Positions 1 through 10,498 of a DNA stretch of 64,000 nucleotides are shown here, in pieces. A program made the position numbers and the translations under genes. The notes under the pieces are model-generated. The model saw nothing but the letters and a program-made list of their open reading frames with translations. It did not search any database and was not told the origin of the DNA. This DNA is from Cohnella kolymensis (lineage in GTDB: Bacteria > Bacillota > Bacilli > Paenibacillales > Paenibacillaceae): positions 1 to 64,000 of the forward strand of contig NZ_JXAL01000001.1 of the NCBI RefSeq assembly GCF_000829465.1. The letters run 5' to 3'. The stretch's first letter is position 1; each line of letters begins with the position of its first letter.

Positions 1-41
1 GCTGTCTTGCCGTTTGCTTCCTTGTTCGTTTAACACTTGTC

Positions 42-187
42 GGATATATGTACTTTACTCAGGTGGCGGAAAATGGGGATATCGTTGTTCAAGGGGATAT
101 ATGTACTTCACTCAGGTGGCGGAAAATGGGGATATCGTTGTTCAGGGGGATATATGTAATTTCACTCAGGTGGCGAAAAAATGGGAG
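42..187. repeat. 53-bp tandem repeat, about 2.7 copies
   Basis: Units begin at 42, 95 and 148, giving an exact 53-bp period. Each starts with ggatatatgta, contains caggtggcg, and the first two contain ggggatatcgttgttca. The third copy diverges near 180. No plausible gene covers the first 215 bases; open frames here arise only from the repeats. Two shared words (GGGATATAT and AGGTGGCGAA) suggest kinship with the palindromic element at 2146-2258. Confidence 0.85.
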
Positions 188-215
188 GTTTACTCGGCAC
201 CGGACGGTAGAAGAC

Positions 216-252
216 GTGAAAAAGACGCATCGCCTGCCGGCGGTGCGTCTTG
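216..252 (-). terminator. Rho-independent terminator after the small two-gene operon
   Basis: A 13-bp arm pair (222-234 with 239-251, one mismatch) encloses a TGCC-type loop. Read on the minus strand it is followed by a run of T. It lies just after the stop of the gene ending at 263. Confidence 0.85.
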
Positions 253-262
253 AATGAAACGG

Positions 263-616
263 TCAGCTCATCTGCCCGCCTGCGGCCTGGATGACGTTGC
301 GCGCCTGCTCCGCAACGGAGCCGGGCACATTGACCGAGAGCGCGAACGGAGCGCTGCCGGCGGCCTGTTCGCCGCCGCGAGATACACGCCATTCTTGGGA
401 AGGAACATCTGCGGCCGCCATCGCTCCGCTGTACATCTGAATGTCATTTCCAGACATGACGGTTGCCGTTAAAGCGTCGGTGTCTTGGTCTGCAAGCGCG
501 TTAGAGCTAAGCCGTTCAAGCCGTATACCGTCGCTTCGAAGCGAAGACAATTTGCGCACGGCGGATTCGGCCGCCTCTTGCGTTTCGAAGCTCGCGCGGA
601 GAAACTGCATGTCCAC
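263..616 (-). CDS. Hypothetical protein, possibly YflT/general-stress-like
   Basis: I do not recognise this protein with confidence. The first 40 residues (ASFETQEAAESAVRKLSSL) resemble proteins that begin with a helix-rich YflT/general-stress-17M-like segment. The remainder is rich in small residues and has no membrane span. The open frame extends to a GTG at 625, but AAGGAG lies only one base before that codon. The GTG at 616 sits about 10 bases after the same AAGGAG, so I place the start there (117 aa). Its 5' end nearly abuts the 60-aa gene upstream, so the two are probably co-transcribed and end at the hairpin at 216-252. Confidence 0.6.
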   Translation of the reverse strand: MDMQFLRASFETQEAAESAVRKLSSLRSDGIRLERLSSNALADQDTDALTATVMSGNDIQMYSGAMAAADVPSQEWRVSRGGEQAAGSAPFALSVNVPGSVAEQARNVIQAAGGQMS

Positions 617-621
617 ACGGA

Positions 622-804
622 TCACTCTCCTTCGTATGACTGCGCCCGGCGATCCGCTTGACGCGCGCGTTCTTGCGCTTCTTTATCATCAGGACCGGCA
701 AGCTCTTCCGAGTATTCCACGTCCTCTTCTCTCGCAATGGGCAATCTCCTTTGAAAATCAGGAGAAAGACGGCCGGTTTCAGATGGTGATTGTTGATCTG
801 GCAT
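622..804 (-). CDS. Small hydrophilic hypothetical protein (60 aa)
   Basis: A 60-residue, highly charged protein rich in Asp, Glu, Arg and Gln, with no membrane segment, cysteine or recognisable domain. The ATG at 804 is preceded by a good AAGGAGG site, which is the main reason to believe it is translated. Its stop overlaps the ribosome binding region of the next gene, implying a two-gene operon. It lies downstream of the dnaJ terminator, where related genomes usually have prmA. No function can be assigned. Confidence 0.55.
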   Translation of the reverse strand: MPDQQSPSETGRLSPDFQRRLPIAREEDVEYSEELAGPDDKEAQERARQADRRAQSYEGE

Positions 805-885
805 TCAGGTACCCTCCTTCTGACTTACAGCCTTGTCGGCTGGCAGGATGATGCACCTATATTGCGCTTAGCAGGTAACGCTCAT

Positions 886-917
886 ACAAAAAAACCGCCA
901 GGTTTAGCCCTGGCGGC
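886..917 (-). terminator. Terminator of the hrcA-grpE-dnaK-dnaJ operon
   Basis: A perfect 8-bp stem (CCGCCAGG 895-902 with CCTGGCGG 909-916) is followed on the minus strand by a run of seven or more T. It lies about 20 bases after the dnaJ stop. Confidence 0.9.
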
Positions 918-938
918 ATTACATTGAGAGACTATAAG

Positions 939-2057
939 TCAATCCCCTAAAATCGCACGCTTCATCCGTTCAAAGATGGTGTGCTGCTGTTCATGGGTCG
1001 ACTGTCCGCTTTTAGCTGCAAAATCGCGAAGCAATTCTTTCTGCTCATCGCTCAGCTGCGTAGGAGTGATTATCGTAACTTTCACTTGCTGATCCCCTTG
1101 GCCGTATCCGCGAAGTCTCGGCACACCTTTGCCCTTCAAACGGAAGTAAGTGCCGGTTTGGGTGCCGGGCGGGATTTTGAGCTTTACTTTCTCAGTCAGG
1201 GTCGGAATTTCAATTTCATCACCCAACGCGGCCTGGCTGAATGTAAGCGGAACTTCGCAATAGATATCGTCGCCGTCACGCTCGAAAAACTCGTGAGATT
1301 TCACTCGCAGAACGATATATAAATCTCCAGGAGGACCGCCGCGAACGCCGCCTTCTCCCTCGCCGCTGATCCGAAGCTGAGAGCCTTCGTCAACACCGGC
1401 CGGAATTTTGACGTGAATTTTGCGTTGGCGTTTGACTTGGCCGTTGCCCGCGCAAGTGCCGCAGCGTTCGCGAATGATTGTGCCGCGTCCGCCGCAGGCG
1501 GAGCAGGCGCGCCGATTGACGATGCGTCCGAATGGCGTATTCTGCGCCACTTCCTGCTGGCCGGAGCCACGGCAGACGGAGCAGGTTTCCGGCTTCGTCC
1601 CCGGCTTCGCGCCGCTGCCGTGGCAATTGTCGCACGTCTCGGTGCGAGGAATTGTGATGTCGGTTTCTTTGCCGAACACCGCTTCCTTGAAATCGATCGT
1701 CATCGTGTACTGCAGGTCGTTACCGCGCTGCGGCGCATTCGGGTCGCGCCGGCCGCCGCCGCCTCCGAAGAACATATCGAATATGTCGCCGAAGCCGCCG
1801 CCGAAATCCGCGCCGCCGCCGCCGAAGCCGGCAGAAGGATCCTGGTGGCCGAATTGGTCGTACCGCGCACGCTGTTGGTCATCGCTCAGTATATCGTAAG
1901 CTTCTTTGACTTCCTTGAACTTGCTTTCCGCATCGGAGGCCTTGTTGACGTCCGGATGATATTGGCGCGCCAGCTTGCGGTACGCTTTTTTGATATCGTC
2001 CGCGGAGGCGTTCCGCTCTAGTCCAAGCACGTCGTAATAATCTCTCTTGTCGGCCAC
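939..2057 (-). CDS. dnaJ: Chaperone DnaJ (Hsp40)
   Basis: 372-aa co-chaperone that delivers unfolded clients to DnaK and stimulates its ATPase. The N-terminal J domain (residues 1-70) carries the HPD motif at 34-36. A Gly/Phe-rich linker follows at about 72-110. The cysteine-rich domain has four CxxCxGxG-type repeats ([32 protein letters not shown]) that bind two zinc ions. The C-terminal substrate-binding domains are complete. The start is GTG with GAGGTGGAG upstream. It is the last gene of the heat-shock operon, separated from dnaK by an unusually long 300-bp gap that holds a palindromic element. Confidence 0.97.
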   Translation of the reverse strand: MADKRDYYDVLGLERNASADDIKKAYRKLARQYHPDVNKASDAESKFKEVKEAYDILSDDQQRARYDQFGHQDPSAGFGGGGADFGGGFGDIFDMFFGGGGGRRDPNAPQRGNDLQYTMTIDFKEAVFGKETDITIPRTETCDNCHGSGAKPGTKPETCSVCRGSGQQEVAQNTPFGRIVNRRACSACGGRGTIIRERCGTCAGNGQVKRQRKIHVKIPAGVDEGSQLRISGEGEGGVRGGPPGDLYIVLRVKSHEFFERDGDDIYCEVPLTFSQAALGDEIEIPTLTEKVKLKIPPGTQTGTYFRLKGKGVPRLRGYGQGDQQVKVTIITPTQLSDEQKELLRDFAAKSGQSTHEQQHTIFERMKRAILGD

Positions 2058-2145
2058 TCCTCCACCTCCTCATGAGGAAAGTCAAAGTGTCTCCGGTTGG
2101 TGTTATTAGGATCAAGTTCATGGTCGGATCGCTATACGGGACGTC

Positions 2146-2258
2146 GGGATATATCTCCTTCCGGCCGCTGTTTTCGACGCTTCGCCTGAACGATTATACA
2201 AAGGTGGCGAAGCGTCTCAAAAAGGCGGTCGTTGTCACTCCTCCAGGAGATATATCCC
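2146..2258. repeat. 113-bp imperfect palindrome between dnaJ and dnaK
   Basis: The ends are perfect 13-bp inverted repeats (GGGATATATCTCC at 2146-2158 and its complement at 2246-2258). A second perfect inverted repeat lies inside (GACGCTTCGCC at 2176-2186 with 2206-2216); the arms between differ. The structure resembles a small non-autonomous element or an intergenic palindromic repeat. In the operon mRNA it would form a long hairpin between dnaK and dnaJ and could lower dnaJ expression or protect the dnaK message. No coding sequence is evident in the 2058-2360 gap. Confidence 0.75.
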
Positions 2259-2360
2259 TTTGTCCCAGCCGATCCGGCTGACACTGCAGATCCCAACAAC
2301 ATCAAGAGCGGGAACAACTTTGACTTTCGGTTTTTTATACAAAGGAAAAACTTGATTGGT

Positions 2361-4232
<1,872 letters not shown>

Positions 4233-4262
4233 CTATTCTAAATTCGTTGTTTATGCGCAGCA

Positions 4263-4844
4263 TCAACCGCTGACTTTGACCATCGCCGGACGGATTATTT
4301 TATCCTTCATACGGTAGCCGGGCTGAACCACTTCTACAACGATGCCTTCTTCGTATTCGTCGGTTTCAACTTGCATAATCGCCTGATGCAGTTCAGGGTC
4401 GAAAGGCTGACCGACCGGTTCCATCGGTTTCAATCCCTCATCCTCAAGCACTTGGGAAAGCTGGCGATAGATCATTTCGATACCTTTCGTAAAAGAAGCG
4501 CTGTCGGCTCCCTCACCCGTGTGAAGAGCGCGCTGGAAATTGTCCAGCACGGGCAGCAGCTGACCGACCAGCTTCAAAGACGCGTATTGCGCCAATTCTT
4601 CTTTTTCCTTCATCGTACGACGGCGGAAATTATCGAAATCGGCTTGCGCGCGCAAATAACGGTTATGATTCTCCTCCGCTTCACGCTGAAGTTCCGCGAT
4701 CCGGTCAACTTCCCCGCCGCCCGTATCAACGTTATTTTCTGCTTCAGCAGGGGAAGAATCGTTGTCGGACAACATGTTTTCCTCTAAAGAGTCCTCTTGA
4801 TGTTCGGACATAGGTTCAGGCTCCTTCGTGTCATTCGTACTCAT
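4263..4844 (-). CDS. grpE: Nucleotide exchange factor GrpE
   Basis: 193-aa dimeric exchange factor that releases ADP from DnaK. The N-terminal ~50 residues are acidic and disordered. A long coiled coil follows (about 45-100, including RAQADFDNFRRRT), then the beta-wing head domain with the conserved VEVVQPGYRMKDKIIRPAMV end. AAGGAGG stands 8 bases before the ATG. It is the second gene of the hrcA operon, about 50 bases from each neighbour. Confidence 0.97.
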   Translation of the reverse strand: MSTNDTKEPEPMSEHQEDSLEENMLSDNDSSPAEAENNVDTGGGEVDRIAELQREAEENHNRYLRAQADFDNFRRRTMKEKEELAQYASLKLVGQLLPVLDNFQRALHTGEGADSASFTKGIEMIYRQLSQVLEDEGLKPMEPVGQPFDPELHQAIMQVETDEYEEGIVVEVVQPGYRMKDKIIRPAMVKVSG

Positions 4845-4896
4845 GCAGGGTTCACCTCCTTACCTTGCCGCCCGTAAAAGGGGGCTGTGCAGCATG

Positions 4897-5922
4897 TCAC
4901 TTATACCAACGGGACATCAGCAGTGCGATATCCTTGGATAAATAGTCCAATAAGCTGATCACCTTGCGGTACTCCATGCGGGTCGGGCCGAGAATGCCGA
5001 TCGTGCCGAGCGATTGTCCGTCAATCGTATACGTAGCGGTGATCAAGCTGCATTGATTAATGGCGGCTAACGTGTTCTCGGTTCCGATCTTGACTTGAAT
5101 GCCTTCAGGTGTGGACTCGAACAGCCGCATCAAGATCTGGGTCTCCTCCAATATTCCGAGGATATTCTTGGCTTTGTCGACGTCCTTGAATTCCGGCTGA
5201 GTGAGCATATTGGAGGCGCCGCTTAAAAATACTTTCGGCTCCTGCTCCTCTGTAATGGTGTTCTCCAGAATGGAGAGGATGTCTTCGCAGTGGTCTACGT
5301 ACCGGCTCAACTCATTGGCAACTTCACTGTGCAGCACCGATTTGATCCGATAAAAAGGCACACCTGCGAGCTTATCATTCAATAAGTTGACGACCTTGTT
5401 CATGTCATCCATCGAGATTCCGTCCGGAACCGCAATGGTACGGTGCTCGACGTGACCGGTGTTCGTTACGATAATCGCGACCGCCGAAGCGTCGTTAATC
5501 GGAACAAGCTGAAAATGCTTCAGCGTCGTGCTGAACATCTCCGGGCCGAGGACGATTGACGTATAATTGGTCAGCTGAGACAGAATCGTCGACGCGTGGC
5601 CGATGACGCCTTCCCAATGGTTCATTTTCTCCGCAAAAAAAGTACGGATTTTCCGCACGTCCTGATCGTGGACCCCGTCCAGCGTAACCAGATTGTCGAC
5701 GTAATAGCGATAACCTTTAATAGAAGGAATGCGTCCGGCCGAGGTGTGGGGCTGCTCAAGCAATCCCATTTCCTCCAGATCAGCCATCTCGTTGCGAATG
5801 GTCGCCGGGCTGAATGTCACGTCACCGCGCTTCGAAATGCTTCGCGAACCGACCGGTTCGGCAGAGCGAATATAATCGTCGACAATTGCACTCAAAATCA
5901 TGCGTTGGCGCTCACTCAACAT
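4897..5922 (-). CDS. hrcA: Heat-inducible transcription repressor HrcA
   Basis: 341-aa repressor of class I heat-shock genes, which binds CIRCE operators and is kept active by GroEL. The N-terminal winged helix reads MLSERQRMILSAIVDDYI and includes the RNEMADLEEMGLLEQPHTSAGR segment in shorter recognisable parts (RNEMADLEEMG, HTSAGRIPS). The central dimerisation and GAF-like regions are complete. AAGGAGG precedes the ATG. It is the first gene of the operon, and its own CIRCE lies about 37 bases upstream, so it is autoregulated. Confidence 0.97.
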   Translation of the reverse strand: MLSERQRMILSAIVDDYIRSAEPVGSRSISKRGDVTFSPATIRNEMADLEEMGLLEQPHTSAGRIPSIKGYRYYVDNLVTLDGVHDQDVRKIRTFFAEKMNHWEGVIGHASTILSQLTNYTSIVLGPEMFSTTLKHFQLVPINDASAVAIIVTNTGHVEHRTIAVPDGISMDDMNKVVNLLNDKLAGVPFYRIKSVLHSEVANELSRYVDHCEDILSILENTITEEQEPKVFLSGASNMLTQPEFKDVDKAKNILGILEETQILMRLFESTPEGIQVKIGTENTLAAINQCSLITATYTIDGQSLGTIGILGPTRMEYRKVISLLDYLSKDIALLMSRWYK

Positions 5923-5958
5923 CCGAGATTCCTCCTTAGAATTTGCCGCTATTCATCA

Positions 5959-6026
5959 TTAGCACTCAATTGGAATGAGTGCTAATGGCTAATACAAAAA
6001 TACCAAACCCTCACGTCCCCTGTCAA
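5959..6026 (-). promoter_or_regulatory. CIRCE operator and SigA-type promoter of the hrcA operon
   Basis: TTAGCACTC (5959-5967), a 9-base spacer and GAGTGCTAA (5977-5985) match the HrcA operator consensus exactly. On the minus strand a TTGACA (6026-6021) and a TATTTT (6002-5997), 18 bases apart, lie just upstream, placing the predicted transcription start at the operator edge. This is the classic arrangement for HrcA repression. Confidence 0.93.
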
Positions 6027-6095
6027 GGTCGTTCCGGCTTGGTTCGGCAAGTCCTATTCGATTATCGGGGTAGTCAAAAGCTCCCCTGTTTCTTG

Positions 6096-6590
6096 TTAAC
6101 CGATCTTTCTCAGTACCGCAATTTCGTCACAGCATTGCTGCTTCGGGCAGTTCACGCAATCCGTCCAGACTTTTTCTGGAAAAATCTCTTTATCGACAAT
6201 TTCAAACCCGTTTTTCTGAAAAAAGGATACCTCGTAGGTGAGCGCCATGACCTTGGGAATGCCCTGCGTTCGAGCTTCTTGAATGAGCGCCTCTACGAGC
6301 CTGCTGCCGATTCGCTGGCCTTTATATCCTTCGGCAATTCCGAGCGAACGAATTTCTACCAGATCATTGCCTAGACGGCAGAGCGAGCCGCAGCCGATCA
6401 GTTTCCCGCCGTCCTCTGCGACCACGAAGGAATCGATACCCCGGGTCAAAGCTTCGCGGGAACGGGGCAGCATGATGCCTTTGGCCGCATAGCCTTGTAT
6501 AAGTTCATAAAGCGCTTCTACATCTGCAGTGTGCGCTTGGCGACAGACGATCGTTACGGAAATCATGTTAAATCCCTGCTCTCTCTCCAC
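6096..6590 (-). CDS. GNAT N-acetyltransferase (ArgA-like single-domain type)
   Basis: 164-aa acetyl-CoA-dependent acetyltransferase. The core shows VAEDGGKLIGCGSLCRLG (beta strands 2-4), VEIRSLGIAEGYKGQRIG (the Q/RxxGxG/A acetyl-CoA loop) and a C-terminal FFQKNGFEIVD segment. The Cys-rich tail (DCVNCPKQQCCDEIAV) is characteristic of single-domain amino-acid N-acetyltransferases related to N-acetylglutamate synthase. Arginine biosynthesis is therefore possible, but no arg gene is nearby. The start is uncertain: GTG at 6590 or ATG at 6566. It lies between the heat-shock operon and a divergent DinB-like gene. Confidence 0.8.
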   Translation of the reverse strand: MEREQGFNMISVTIVCRQAHTADVEALYELIQGYAAKGIMLPRSREALTRGIDSFVVAEDGGKLIGCGSLCRLGNDLVEIRSLGIAEGYKGQRIGSRLVEALIQEARTQGIPKVMALTYEVSFFQKNGFEIVDKEIFPEKVWTDCVNCPKQQCCDEIAVLRKIG

Positions 6591-6756
6591 GAATGTTATG
6601 AATAAATATACAACAAAGCGAATGAATTCTCAATAGTAAATATGCCAATGATTGGGTTTATTTATCGGTTCGATAAAAAAATCCGCACTGAATATCCTAT
6701 TCCTTTGTTGTAATATGGGTATATTCGCCAACAAATTTTGGGAGGAGCTGTTGTCA

Positions 6757-7296
6757 ATGAATGCAGAGCACACACTGGCCAAGCATGTGTTGGAGACGGC
6801 AATCGCCGAGTTCAACGGTGTTAAATCGCTCGGGGATCGTGCCATGGCGCAATTGGACGCGAGCGGGATGTTCTGGACGCCGGAGCCGGAGAGCAACAGT
6901 ATTGCCGTTATCGTGAAGCATATGGCCGGAAACATGATTTCCCGCTGGACCGATTTTCTGACTTCGGACGGCGAAAAAACGGACCGGAACCGGGACGAAG
7001 AATTTGTCGACGATATTGCCGACACGGACACTCTTAAAGCGCTCTGGGAAAAAGGCTGGGCGGTTGTATTCGAGGCTTTGAACGGACTTCAGCCTGAGGA
7101 TCTTCTGCGCACCGTGACGATACGCGGGAAGGCGCATACCGTGCTGCAAGCGATCGATCGGCAAATTTCCCATTACAGCTATCATGCCGGACAAATTGTG
7201 TACGCAGCAAAAGCAAACAAATCCGCCGAATGGCAGACGCTGAGCATCCCCAAAGGCGGATCCGATAAGTTTAACGAGAAAATGAAAGTGCGTTAA
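6757..7296 (+). CDS. DinB-superfamily protein (DUF1572-like)
   Basis: 179-aa cytosolic four-helix protein of the DinB/YfiT fold. Conserved metal-type histidines are visible in VKHMAGNM and in the C-terminal ISHYSYHAGQIV segment. Family members are putative metal-dependent thiol transferases, but the substrate here is unknown. The frame is open from 6652, but GGGAGGAG lies about 10 bases before the ATG at 6757, which I take as the start. It is a single-gene unit, divergent from the acetyltransferase and convergent with hemW. Confidence 0.85.
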   Translation: MNAEHTLAKHVLETAIAEFNGVKSLGDRAMAQLDASGMFWTPEPESNSIAVIVKHMAGNMISRWTDFLTSDGEKTDRNRDEEFVDDIADTDTLKALWEKGWAVVFEALNGLQPEDLLRTVTIRGKAHTVLQAIDRQISHYSYHAGQIVYAAKANKSAEWQTLSIPKGGSDKFNEKMKVR

Positions 7297-7313
7297 CTTC
7301 TGTCATGCTGCGT

Positions 7314-8524
7314 TTATACAAAGGCTCCGAAAACTTCATTGCCGAGCAATACGCCTTTAGGCGTTAAACGGTAGCCGGCAGGTTGTTCGATTCGTTCCAG
7401 CAAACCCTGCGCCATGAGCCGGGTCAGCGTCGGACCGAATACCTGTTCCAGGCTCGCGCCGCCGAACTGGCGGCTGAAGTCCGCTTGTTTGACGCCATCC
7501 TGCAACCGTAAGCCGACCATCATGAAATCTTCCATCGCTTCCTCGGCGCTGACCTGATTCGTTTCCAAACGCGGTAAAGCTTTGAGCGCCATGTCGATAT
7601 AAGACTGCACGCCTTTGATATTGACATGGCGTTCGCCTTTCGCGTAACCGTGCGCACCAGCCCCGAGCCCGTAGTAAGCTCATTTCGCCAATATGTCGTA
7701 TTGTGCCGGCTTTCACAGCCGGACCTTGCGAAGTTGCTGATCTCATAATGCCGGTAACCGGCTTCGCCCAGGCGTTCCATCAGATGCTGATACATCGCCA
7801 GCTCCACATCTTCCTCGGGAAGCGGCAGTTCTCCGCGTTCATACAAGCGGTGGAACAGCGTGTTCTCCTCCACTTTCAAGCTGTACAAGGAGTAATGCGG
7901 CAGATCGAGCTGCAACGCCTTCTCGACGCTGTCCGTTAACTGCTGCAAAGTTTGATTCGGCAGTCCGAACATGAGATCGATCGACAGGTTGGTGAAACCC
8001 GCCGCCTTCGCGTTCTCGATGCTTTGTACAACGTCCTGCGCTGCATGAATCCGTCCGATACCGGCGAGCAGCCCGTCATCGAAAGATTGGGCTCCGAAGC
8101 TGATCCGGTTCACCCCGCCCTCGCGCATCGCTTGCAGCTTTGCCATATCTGTCGTTCCGGGGTTTGCTTCCATTGTAAATTCAACATGATCGGCCAGCGG
8201 AAAATAACGTCTAACGGCTGCCAGGAACCGGCTCATCTGCGGAGGGGTCAGCACTGTTGGCGTGCCCCCGCCGACGAATACGGTATCGATGCTGGTTGGA
8301 GGCAGCTCTTTTACCGTCAGTTTCATTTCATTTTCCAAAGCGTCCAGGTAAGCGTCGATGGGCTGTCCTGCAGCCACATAGGAGTTAAAATCACAGTAAA
8401 AGCACTTGTTCGTGCAAAAAGGAATGTGTATATACAGCGCCCGCGGGGGCCATTGGTGGACAGGGTGCTTCGTTACGGCGTTAGAGTCTTGAATTTTTAC
8501 GGGTTGTTGCACCTTTCGTGTCAC
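7314..8524 (-). CDS. hemW: HemW radical-SAM heme chaperone, frameshifted near 7677
   Basis: HemW is a coproporphyrinogen-oxidase-like radical SAM protein now regarded as a heme chaperone. The 5' frame (8524 to about 7680) has the iron-sulfur motif CTNKCFYCD, the VFVGGGTPT SAM loop and GAQSFDD. After RHNTTYWRNE the frame is lost, and a second frame (to 7314) continues with YYGLGAGAHGY and the C-terminal winged helix (EEAMEDFMMVGLRLQDG). One missing base near AAGCTC (7677-7682) reconciles both halves. The start is GTG at 8524, or GTG at 8512, which is better spaced from GAGGTGA. It directly follows lepA, as in Bacillus. Confidence 0.88.
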
Positions 8525-8575
8525 CTCATTTTATCGCCCATGAAAACGAATAACGGGCTGCGAGCCCGCTATTGC

Positions 8576-10393
8576 TTAGTCGTTGTCGATTTTCAACACG
8601 GCCATGAACGCCTCTTGCGGCACCTCGACGTTGCCGACCTGCTTCATCCGTTTCTTACCTTCTTTTTGCTTTTCGAGCAGCTTGCGTTTACGGGAAATAT
8701 CGCCGCCGTAACATTTGGCGAGTACGTTCTTGCGCATGGCCTTGATGGATTCGCGGGAGACGATCTTCTGTCCGATCGCAGCCTGAATGGGAACCTCGAA
8801 CATTTGGCGCGGGATCAGCTCTTTCAGCTTTTCGCAAATGACACGTCCCCGCTGGTAAGCCCGGTCGCGGTGAACGATGAACGACAACGCATCGACCTTC
8901 TCGGCATTGAGCAAAATGTCCATTTTCACCAAATTGGATTGGCGGTAACCGGACACCTCGTAATCGAAGGACGCGTAACCTTTCGTGCTCGACTTCAGCT
9001 GATCGAAGAAATCATAGACGATTTCAGCGAGCGGCATGTTATATTTCAAAGTTACCCGGTTCGTATCCAGGTACTGCATGTCTATGAACTCTCCGCGCTT
9101 CCCCTGACAAAGCTCCATGATGGCGCCCACGTAGTCGTTAGGCACAATAATCGAGGCCTTAACGTAAGGTTCTTCCACCAAGTCCAGCTTTCCGGCTTCC
9201 GGGTAATCCGCCGGGTTTGAAATTTCCAGCGTGTCCCCGTTAGTCAACGTCACCCTGTAAATAACGCTCGGCGCAGTCGTAATGAGCGGAATGTTGAATT
9301 CCCGCTCGATGCGTTCTTGAATGATCTCCATATGAAGCATGCCGAGGAAACCGCAGCGGAATCCGAATCCGAGCGCCTGAGAGGACTCCGGCTCGAAACG
9401 CAGCGATGCATCGTTAAGCTCCAGCTTCTCCAGCGCATCCCGCAAGTCGTTGTAATCCGTCGATTCGATCGGATACAGACCGCAGAAAACCATCGGATTA
9501 ATCCGGCGATAACCCGGCAGTGCTTCAGATGCAGGGTTGTTAACTTCCGTTATCGTATCGCCGACCCGGGCTTCCTTTACGTTCTTGATGGATGCCGCAA
9601 CAAAACCGACATCGCCGGGGCCGAGTTCCTGTACTTCAGTGGCACGAGGCATGAACGTTCCGACTTCCACCGCTTCGAAAATGGCGCCGCTCGCCATAAA
9701 TTTCATCTTGGTTCCGGCACGCAGTGTGCCGTCAATGACTCGTACATAACTGATAACGCCTTTATAAGGATCATAATGAGAGTCGAAAATAAGCGCCTTG
9801 AGCGGTTTATTCCGATCGCCTTGCGGTGCCGGAATCTTCCGCACCACCTGTTCGAGAATTTCTTTGATCCCGATGCCATTCTTGGCGGAAGCCAGAACTG
9901 CGTCGCTGGCGTCCAGCCCGATCACGTCTTCGACTTCCTGTTTTACACGCTCGGGCTCTGCGCTTGGAAGGTCGATTTTGTTGATTACCGGAACGATTTC
10001 CAGATTATTATCCAGTGCCAAGTAAACATTGGCGAGCGTCTGGGCTTCAATGCCCTGAGCCGCATCCACGACAAGCAGCGCGCCTTCGCAGGCAGCCAAG
10101 CTGCGCGAAACCTCGTAGGTGAAGTCGACATGTCCCGGAGTGTCGATCAGGTGCAGCATGTAAGTTTCTCCGTCGTCCGCTTTGTAAAGCAAACGAACAG
10201 CCTGCAGCTTGATCGTAATGCCGCGTTCGCGCTCCAGGTCCATTGAGTCCAATACTTGATCTTGCATTTCGCGGGAAGTAAGTGCACCGGTATATTCCAA
10301 AATGCGGTCGGCCAGCGTCGATTTGCCGTGGTCGATATGCGCAATAATGCAGAAATTGCGGATATGGCTTTGTTTGAAAGGTGTATCTGCCAT
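8576..10393 (-). CDS. lepA: Elongation factor 4 (LepA)
   Basis: 605-aa translational GTPase that binds ribosomes and affects initiation or back-translocation. The G domain has the P-loop AHIDHGKST (residues 18-26), DTPGHVDF (G3) and NKIDLP (G4). Domains II, III and V follow, then the LepA-specific C-terminal domain rich in Lys ([19 protein letters not shown]). An in-frame ATG exists at 10420, but GGAGG is properly spaced only for the ATG at 10393. It lies between the MutS2-like gene and hemW, about 50 bases before the latter. Confidence 0.97.
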   Translation of the reverse strand: MADTPFKQSHIRNFCIIAHIDHGKSTLADRILEYTGALTSREMQDQVLDSMDLERERGITIKLQAVRLLYKADDGETYMLHLIDTPGHVDFTYEVSRSLAACEGALLVVDAAQGIEAQTLANVYLALDNNLEIVPVINKIDLPSAEPERVKQEVEDVIGLDASDAVLASAKNGIGIKEILEQVVRKIPAPQGDRNKPLKALIFDSHYDPYKGVISYVRVIDGTLRAGTKMKFMASGAIFEAVEVGTFMPRATEVQELGPGDVGFVAASIKNVKEARVGDTITEVNNPASEALPGYRRINPMVFCGLYPIESTDYNDLRDALEKLELNDASLRFEPESSQALGFGFRCGFLGMLHMEIIQERIEREFNIPLITTAPSVIYRVTLTNGDTLEISNPADYPEAGKLDLVEEPYVKASIIVPNDYVGAIMELCQGKRGEFIDMQYLDTNRVTLKYNMPLAEIVYDFFDQLKSSTKGYASFDYEVSGYRQSNLVKMDILLNAEKVDALSFIVHRDRAYQRGRVICEKLKELIPRQMFEVPIQAAIGQKIVSRESIKAMRKNVLAKCYGGDISRKRKLLEKQKEGKKRMKQVGNVEVPQEAFMAVLKIDND

Positions 10394-10498
10394 TAAAATA
10401 AGTACCTCCAGCCGGTTCAAAGCGTCAAATGACTATCACTTCATTATAACAGCGCATGACCGGGGCTTCAATGCGCCATATTTCGCGCCGCTTCGTGT

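Noticed and set aside
14-257. Plus-strand frames of 69-79 codons in the first 260 bases
   Set aside because: They are created by the 53-bp repeats and lack a ribosome binding site.
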